Assembly: GCA_963920525.1 (NCBI GenBank)
Contig: OY986437.1
Span: 35,867,063 to 35,931,062, forward strand
Origin: Dichetophora obliterata
Taxonomy: Eukaryota; Arthropoda; Insecta; Diptera; Sciomyzidae
Length of the DNA stretch: 64,000 bases
Direction: 5' to 3'
A program made the translations under genes and the position numbers. Below the pieces are notes generated by a model. It saw nothing but the letters and a program-made list of their open reading frames with translations. It searched no databases and was not told where the DNA came from. How positions within the stretch are numbered: position 1 is the first letter of the stretch; every line of letters begins with the position of its first letter. This document shows, piece by piece, positions 57,301-64,000 of this stretch.

Positions 57301-60300
57301 TTTTTTTACACTTTTTAGACAAATAATGCACTACTTTGTTTTAAGAAAATTTTTGATGTTTAGCTTTGGTCATATATGATATGGACATGTCAATGTTACA
57401 ATGTTATACTCCCACAGATATAATCACACAGACATAACCACACAGTTATAATCGCACAGTCAATACCTTATAATCACAGTTTTAATATAAAATTATCCTT
57501 TTTTTTTTGGTTTGGAAAGATTTATTTTAATATAATGAAATTAAATTCATTATATATTTTTAATAATATTAATAAAAAATCAATGTTTTAATAATCAACA
57601 TATCTAAAACAATTTTAAAATCTATTCAAACTTCTATTTCATCTTCGAATCAATGTTTTAACTATCAACAATTCTAAAACAGTTATAAAATATATTCAAT
57701 CTTCTGTCTCATCTTCAGATGATTGAATATTTTCCACGTTTTCTTGATTGGTAGTATTAAAATCAGAAAGCTCACACCAAGGCTTAAATTTTTCATCCGC
57801 TTGAACTGACTTAAAATTCCGTTAACTTGAGTTGGGATTGTATCAGTAATAACGCAACGATCATTACCAAGCATCTTTTTAACAACATAAGGCCCTTAAA
57901 TCTTGCTATTTATTTTTTTGACTGTCCCGTCAAGGGATACTCATTTTTTAGTTAAACCAAATCATCTTCGGCATAAGTTCTTGCAGCGCGATGTGACTTA
58001 TTAAATTGTATTGCCTGATTTTGTCCTTCTTCATTCATACGATTCTTAACGCGTTCATTCAGTTCAGCAAGTGGTATATCTTCTTTTTCTTCTTCAATAT
58101 GTTGAGATAATGCTGCGCTCAAAATATTTCCTAGATGATTTCTAGGTGGTAAAAGTAAACAGTAGTTTTTGCGGTGTTGGACCAGTAACCCTATGTTCTA
58201 TGCTATTTATACCCCACTGGATTGAGGACATGTGTTCATCCCAATAGCGAGATTCCTCATCATTTGTCATACTATTTAATGCTGAATATATGGTACGAAA
58301 ATAGCGCTCTATTTGTCCATTTGCTCGAGGTTTTCTTAGTGCTGTCAAAATACGCCGAATTCCATTTTCTTTACAAAAGTTTTCAAATAATTTTGATATG
58401 AAAGCGGATCCACGGTCGCTTATTATTTGTAATGAAACTCCCACAAATTCTGCCACGTCTCAAATCACTTTTAACACAGATTTTGCAGTCGTATTTTTTT
58501 AATAAGATATCGTAAGGTGGCCATTCTCACGAATGTCAATTAACTACCGGATGATCTAAAAAGTTCTGACCAATTATCATATCACATTCTTGGTCACGAT
58601 TATTAACGACGAGAATTTCTATTGGTATTGACACTTCCTGGACTTTTACAATTTTATTTAGTTTTTCTTTAGCAAAAACTTCATTAACGCCGAAACCGAC
58701 AAGTTTGGTATGACAATGCTGATAGTTCCACCCGAATTCTAGTACCTTCGAAAATTTTACCGTCGAACACTCGCTGCCCAAATCACAACAGGCGTTAAGA
58801 AATTTTTCTTCTATTTCAGCTTCCTTTGTGAGTCCACTCTCTTTTGTTAAACGTGAAATTTTTGACGAAGGAAGGTTCATTAAAGAAATTATTTGCATAC
58901 ATTCTCTTACGCGACGTACAATTTCAAGCATAATGTCCAGCTTCTCGGTAGTTGAAACACACGCGCGGCATATCATCTATACGATTTTCTTTCACAAATT
59001 TTCGAAATGGATTTATTTGCACAGATAGATTGCTAAACATGAACTATTCACGATTATTTTGTTGTTCTATTTACACACATATGAGACTTAATTTGTAAAA
59101 GAAGTTCTTGCATCAATTTGCAATGAGGAATATAACCAGTAATAGCACTTATAAGTTATTTATAATTTAATCTAGAAACAATATAATTCTTAGCGCATTG
59201 ATCACTAAATATCCAGCCCACCGAGCTAAAGCAAGAACGTCGTAAAAATATTGTTCGACACTTTCTTCACTTTTTTTTGTTCGGCGCATAAGTTCCATAT
59301 AAACTTTACTTTAATCTTTTGCTGTGAAAAAACATTTACCAATGAAGATTTGAAAGCCACCCAAGAACATTCGTTTTCATTCAAGGACGAAAACCAAGAA
59401 GCTACAGCTTCTTCTAACTGTATCACTGCATAAAACATCACAGTTTGATCGTCCCATTTAAATATATTACGAATTCTTTCAACTGATGAAAGCCACTCAC
59501 GCGCAGAAATACCATTCTGAGTTGATGGATTAAATTTTGGAAGGAGTCTTTTACTTTCTTCTACTCCGCACAACATATATAACTATAGTGTTAGAAGAGT
59601 TTGGACTAATTTCGTTGTTCGTATTCATATGGGCTTCCATTCTTTGAGACTGTTTAAATATTCGTTCCCTTTCTAAAAGCTGACGTTCCCTTTGAGCAAG
59701 AGATACTGCTACATCCTCCACATTTGTTTCTTGTTGCGACATTGTAGTCTTTTTTTGGGATCTCATTTTTCACCGATTACCATCTACAAAGTATTTGCCA
59801 CTCACACGCGCACCGGAAATAGCTTTAATAAAATTAGTTTTTTTTTAAATGTTTTCGCAATTTTCGTGATTTCGCAAGCCAATTTAATTATTAAATTCGA
59901 GGACAATAAGAAATTTTTATCCCACTTCTGAAAATTTTAAGAAAATTTTTTATATTTAGCTCATCGACACGCACGATATATTTCGTCACTTAAATTGAAC
60001 TGAATTCAGAATCAATGACAATCATATCGAAGAGTTACTCAAGGTTCATGGCAGAATTATCCAGGTAGTGTTGACAACTGCTTATTTTCTCTTCAAAAGG
60101 AAAACATAGCCTGCCAAAAACAGCTGTTAGTGAAAGAAAACGAAAAAGAAAGCAAGCGTCGAAAACTAAAATCATAAAAATCAAATAAGAATTTTTGTGC
60201 GTTTAAATAAACAAATAAAAATTTTAAATAATGAAAGTTGTAAAAAAATCATGTGTAATTTTTGCGAAAAGCTTTTCAGTACGTGATGCTAAATTCTAAT

Positions 60301-63300
60301 CAGTGCCTCAAGAGGAAGCTCGTCGCCAGAAGTGGATTGATGTCTGTGGCTTGATGATCACAGAAAACTCGTTTGTTTGCAAAAAATATTTATGTTTTCA
60401 CTTATTGACAATGGCCGATTGAAAGCGCTCTCTTTTTGAGTAAATTTTTTGACAGCTTATGTTTTCTATACAAACTGTCAACACTACCTGGGTAATTCTG
60501 CTATGCTCAATATATATATATAAAGGCTTATATAAAGGTTGCGTACATTTTTGACGTTTTCTCATTTCGGTAACCTTATTTTAAAATGAGAGCAAGAGAG
60601 CGTAGTCATTTGAGCAAAAAATTCACACTGTTGCTGGAATATACTATTTGGTAGTTTGAATAAATTGAATAAAGTATTAAGTTTTTTTACTACTTTTAGT
60701 ACTCCTTTTTTATGATTTTTTCTTTGTGACTTGACTTCGACTTTACATTGCTTATGTAAAATTGGTCGCTGATTCCTAAAATCATGTATATGTGTACCTG
60801 GCAGTATGTGGCCTCCAGCTACATGCTACCTGCAAAAATAAACGATAGCAGTTTACGTAGACAGTATAAATTCCTCAATTTTTCGGAAAACTTTTTTTTA
60901 ACGTATGAATTCCCGGGACCGTATCGGCTATATATATCAATTCTTAGATGAGGCCAATACCGACATACGGTTGTAGCGCCAACTAAGAAAGTATCTTTTA
61001 TGGTTTTTATAAAAAAAGTCAGATATTAACAGTTATCAGTTATTTTATGGCTTTTATTTTTTCAGGCGATAATAACTGTTACTTTTAACTTTTATTTTTT
61101 AGGTCAAAAGTAACAGTTATTTTGTGCCTTTTATTTTTTCGATATCAGGCATTTTGAACTTTTTTAAAGGCAGCTTTAACTACAAAAAAGTTTTATTTTC
61201 ATCGTCTCATCAGCGCGCAAATTTGGAGTCAAAAATTAAAAGGCGTTTAATATTCGCGAAGCTGCTGCCATTACGATAATAATTGTATATACAAAAAAGT
61301 CCACCGGAAACTTTTTCGTTATGCCTTTTTCACCTGAAAATTCCAAAATAACAGTTATTTTCGGTCACTGATAGATTCTAAAATTAATGCGATAATATTC
61401 TAACATAAAATAAGGATGCTTCAAAAAATGTACGCAACCTTTATATAAATGAATCTTGGAATTACTCAAGTAAAACTTAAACAAGTGAGCTTTGAGACGG
61501 GATTTCCTCGGTCAGTATTTTATTTTAGCTCTAATAATAAACTTATATTTTGGTGGACCAAATACATATAGTTAAGTGTATAAAATACACTGATTTTTGA
61601 GTAATTGATACTCTTAATATAGTTTATAAAATAGACTTTATTTTTTTTGTAGTATTTATACTCAACTCTTTTTTACACGGTTTTTTTTTTTTGCACTATT
61701 TTGAAGCAACACGGTTCACCAACAAATTTTGTACACGAATTTTTCGGTTTTTCCAGATAAAAAAATTATTCACCAACAATTTTTCATGCTGTATTTAAAT
61801 ATGATCGGTTTATGCCTACATGTGTGTGTTACTGACTTAAAAATATTTCCGACCACTGATTTACGTTTACAAGTTTCGGGTAGCACCCGATTTCTATAGC
61901 CTTTTTTTACATTGTACTCTTATTCTTATTTATTATGGTTTAGTTTTTCCATAATGTATTAAAAACAAGAATATAGAAGTTGTCTGCTGCATTTAAAACA
62001 TTTTTTACGTATTTTGAACAATTTACTTTTTGTCTCTTAAAACGTTATTCGCGGCTGTGCTTCAATTGTATATTATACTAGCTGTAACCCGACGCGTTGC
62101 TACAACGCCCCCGTTGCCAAACTTCCATAAAATATTATCAGTGAACCTGCATGTGTAAATTGAGTTCGAATACTGAATTCTGAGGCTGTGCGACTTATAA
62201 CTCCAAAGCAATTCGATATCTCAAATTTGGGTTGTATGGAAGGTGCCACGCCCACTTGTCAAGCGCTGTCCGTACTACGACTAAAACCTGCACATGAATG
62301 CGAACAACTAATTTGGAAAGTTTCATCGCGATCGGGCGAACGGTGTAGAAATGTATTCAGGACACACAAACAAACCAACAAACGTACATTCATTTTTATC
62401 TATATAGATTGCAAACAGCGAGTGCATAGTTAAGATTAAAATAAATTTGTAAAGTTTTAGGCCAATGTACTAATTTTTGTGGAATTTAAGATTTTACTAG
62501 TTTCATAAAATCACTATTTATGGGAGGTAGACGTGGTTTTCATTTGATTTATACAAATTACATACTTACAGTCCTATTCTGGCAAATTTACAAATTGTTA
62601 ACCAGTATTTTGAATAATTCAATGTGTATTATTACAACAAACATATAGAAATATAAAAAATGCTGGTTAACAATTGTTAATTTGACAGAATAGGCCTGTT
62701 AAAGTGCTTATTATAGGTTTAAGTATATGTGCAATATTTTAAGTCATTATATTAATTTTTCTGCAATTTAAAGAGATTTTACCGTTTTGATAACTTTACT
62801 TTGTATGGGAGGTAAGTGTGGCTTTCATTCGATTATGCTCATTTTCGAACTTTGTCTTTATTTGAAAAAAAGCTTATATCTGTGTCGGTAAGCAATAATA
62901 GCTTAAGTCGATTTAAGACAGAATTGATTTATTGATATAGTTGTGTTCCACGTATATATCATTCTGAACACACAAAATCTAGAACTACTAGCGTATCCTT
63001 AGCCAAAGATATAACGCAAAAACAAAAGACCCTTTCATATAACTTATATGGCGATTGAAAACTTTGAAGAAAGATTTCTGGAAACTTTGAAATAAGACTT
63101 AAGCTGTTATTGCTCATCGACACAGATATATTGAATTTCGTTGCGATAGCTTTAAAAATACGGCTGTTATCGTGATCACAGACAGATAGACGAACAAGGC
63201 TAAATCAACTCATGACTAAATTAATACTGATCAAGAATGTACATATGTATATACTTTTTTATACCTGCCACAATATCCTTATTGGCGTTACAAACGGAGT

Positions 63301-64000
63301 GCCAATTTTAATATACCCCATACGCATTTTTGTATGCGTGGGGGTATAAAAACACCGAAAGTTTGCACACATTTTTTTAAATTACCACTTAGTTACCTTG
63401 TTGAATCTTGCCAGTTCGTTGACAAGACACATGGGTGTTTTTTCTTTGGAACCATTGTTGGAATTGGAATCATCGCCGCAGGGAATAATATTGTCGTTTA
63501 ACAGTTCATCGCGATCGTTAGCAGTGCTCGGCACGTTCTCTTTGTCATTTTGGAACAAATCTGTAGATAAAGAATGCGTAAACTAAAACATAAGAAAAAC
63601 GGTCTTGAAAAAATGTTGAATTTTACCTTCGTTAGCAGCATCTTGTTTTGTTATTGCAGCATTCTCGGACAATGTTGTTGCTATTGCATGTTGAGCGCTG
63701 ACAATTGGAGTTGTAGCTATCTGTGCAGCATCTGTGTTTATACTTTTAACTTTGACATTTGTTGCTGATGCCATTTCAGCAGCAGAAGCAGCAGTAGCGG
63801 CAACATTTTGTTTATTGTTGACACGATTTGGATTTTGCAAGATGGATTTTGGCATAGGAGCAACATTGACAATATTGATTGCAGAATGGGCATTGTTGCT
63901 GTTGTAGGTCGTTTTGCTACCGTTCGGATAACTATGATGTTGGTGTTGTTGTTGTTGTTGCTGCTGTAAGCCAATAGCTGGCGTGGTGTTGGTAGACAAC
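54367..64000 (-). CDS. stau: Staufen, double-stranded RNA-binding protein (5' end outside window)
   Basis: Six exons in frame: >64000-63627, 63560-63397, 57110-55748, 55683-55417, 54947-54619 and 54552-54367, giving 893 residues to the stop. Drosophila Staufen has 1026, so the N-terminus is missing here. Staufen binds mRNA stems and drives localisation (oskar, bicoid, prospero). The N-terminal part has a Gln-rich run and AINIVN. dsRBD1 (about 166-232) is split by a 6286-bp intron after NELARFNK. dsRBD2 (255-431) carries the known proline-rich insert (about 278-393). dsRBD3 is at 450-518, with VHFKVLREEGPAHMK and KKRAAEKMLEELK. dsRBD4 is at 571-640, joined SAAQ-NLLEII over a 64-bp intron. dsRBD5 is at 817-888, with DVEFSDYPKGNHNEFLTI. 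The other introns are 66, 469 and 66 bp, with phases agreeing at each join. The Thr/Ala-rich linker between dsRBD4 and dsRBD5 is poorly conserved, so exon 54947-54619 has a less certain 5' edge. Confidence 0.93.
57830..58456 (-). pseudogene. Gypsy integrase fragment
   Basis: Contains IISDRGSAFIS (catalytic Asp) and ANGQIERYFRTI (catalytic Glu) separated by 35 residues, the D-35-E spacing of retroviral-type integrases, then WGINSIEHRVTGPTP. After a frame change the C-terminal part shows KSHRAARTYAEDDLV and GPYVVKKMLGNDR. The first catalytic Asp and the N-terminal zinc domain are absent. Confidence 0.88.
58536..58990 (-). pseudogene. Gypsy zinc-knuckle and protease fragment
   Basis: Begins with a damaged CCHC knuckle (CFNYREAGHYA, second Cys changed to Tyr, frame then broken). 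The protease-like part has CCDLGSECSTV in the position of the active Asp-Ser/Thr-Gly and CDMIIGQNFLDH typical of retroviral-type proteases. Confidence 0.75.
59226..59766 (-). pseudogene. Gypsy gag-like fragments
   Basis: Two overlapping minus-strand frames. The first has a coiled-coil-like AQRERQLLERERIFKQ. The second resembles the gag domain of Ty3/gypsy elements (AREWLSSVERI, KWDDQTVMFYAVIQL, AVASWF). Joined by a frameshift, with another at its end. Confidence 0.75.
60051..60501. mobile_element. TIR element with THAP-domain remnant
   Basis: Inverted ends GCAGAATTATCCAGGTAGTG and CACTACCTGGGTAATTCTGC, each with a TGTTGACA inner part, bound 451 bp. Inside, from 60231 (plus strand), a frame with one stop resembles the second half of a THAP zinc-finger domain (EEARRQKWIDVCGL, then ENSFVCKKY). 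THAP domains occur in P-element-type transposases, so this is probably a deletion derivative. Confidence 0.7.
60533..61443. mobile_element. TA-flanked TIR element, 911 bp
   Basis: Inverted ends TAAAGGTTGCGTACATTTTT and its inverse, with TA on both sides. Tc1/mariner-like by target site. The interior has a three-fold AACAGTTATTTT-type minisatellite (about 61030-61130) and no transposase. Confidence 0.8.
62082..62410. repeat. Dispersed repeat starting CTAGCTGTAACCCGACGCG
   Basis: Starts ACTAGCTGTAACCCGACGCG, contains the unit also seen in tandem at 26245-26560 (GAATTCTGAGGCTGTGCG), and ends with a CAAAC run and TATCTATATAGAT. Common arthropod repeat type; class not assigned. Confidence 0.7.
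62425..62830. repeat. Dispersed repeat, GGGAGGTAG family, copy 6
   Basis: Contains TATGGGAGGTAGACGTGGTT (62519) and TTTGTATGGGAGGTAAGTGT, interrupted by the MITE at 62569-62698. Confidence 0.75.
62569..62698. mobile_element. Harbinger-like MITE, short copy
   Basis: Ends CAGTCCTATTCTGG and GACAGAATAGGCCTG with TTA on both sides (62566-62568, 62699-62701). Same family as 10419-10689 but only 130 bp. Confidence 0.85.
62876..63130. mobile_element. MITE, ATATCTGTGTCGGTAAGC ends, copy 2
   Basis: Inverted ends of about 33 bp (ATATCTGTGTCGGTAAGCAA / TTGCTCATCGACACAGATAT). The body is nearly identical to 14679-14936 over long stretches. Confidence 0.88.
63131..63360. repeat. Dispersed-repeat tail with GGGGGTATAAAAA
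   Basis: Contains CACAGACAGATAGACGAACA, similar to 1620-1640, and TGCGTGGGGGTATAAAAACA, similar to 4757. Lies in the staufen intron directly before exon 63397-63560. Confidence 0.6.

Larger units (their letters stand above)
57830..59770 (-). mobile_element. Ty3/gypsy LTR-retrotransposon relic without reverse transcriptase
   Basis: Minus-strand pieces in correct order: gag-like (59766-59226), zinc-knuckle and protease region (about 58990-58536), then integrase (58456-57830). The reverse transcriptase/RNase H segment between protease and integrase is missing. Stops and frameshifts throughout. No LTR pair was identified. Lies in the large staufen intron, same orientation as the gene. Confidence 0.88.

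Noticed and set aside
1..64000. tRNA, rRNA or other structured RNA genes
   Set aside because: Looked for A/B box and rRNA words on both strands; nothing convincing apart from hairpins listed as repeats.

Overview
The window is nuclear DNA of a higher fly (Schizophora) other than Drosophila. It carries fly orthologues of epsilon glutathione transferases, imd, Jra (c-Jun) and staufen, all with short GT-AG introns. The genes float in AT-rich DNA full of transposable-element relics. A degenerate mariner of the DD41D type, described from tephritid fruit flies, fits a tephritid or relative, but the species cannot be fixed from sequence alone.

Layout. 1-5.7 kb: repeats and terminal-inverted-repeat (TIR) elements. 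5.8-12.4 kb: two same-strand epsilon GST genes separated by a broken Tc1-like element and a Harbinger-like miniature element (MITE). 12.4-19.4 kb: foldback element, MITEs, AT-rich filler. 19.4-20.4 kb: imd on the minus strand, with several MITEs packed upstream to 25.3 kb, including a three-level nest. 25.5-34.6 kb: dispersed repeats, a short-period satellite with higher-order structure, and large inverted repeats. 34.7-38.0 kb: intronless 2-oxoglutarate dehydrogenase E1 paralogue, minus strand. 38-45 kb: repeats, and a mariner nested in another TIR element. 45.3-46.4 kb: Jra with three coding exons, a tiny piggyBac-like MITE in intron 1, and a long in-frame open stretch beyond the stop. 47-54 kb: minisatellite, an 870-bp palindrome and AT-rich DNA. 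54.4-64 kb: staufen (minus strand, 5' end outside the window), whose 6.3-kb intron holds a reverse-transcriptase-less Ty3/gypsy relic and several MITEs.

Gene relations. In Drosophila melanogaster the GstE cluster, imd and staufen all lie around polytene 55 on 2R and Jra lies elsewhere on 2R, so the window is probably a rearranged part of Muller element C. The genes are not an operon. IMD and Jra both sit in stress and immune signalling (NF-kB and JNK/AP-1), epsilon GSTs detoxify, the OGDH paralogue would act in mitochondria, and Staufen localises mRNA.

The strongest unusual points are the open frame after the Jra stop, the TTAA-flanked 80-bp MITE in the Jra intron, the nested hAT insertions near imd with an in-window empty-site comparison, two long hairpin-forming palindromes, and the satellite. 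All exon joins were inferred by eye from splice sites, reading phase and family similarity.
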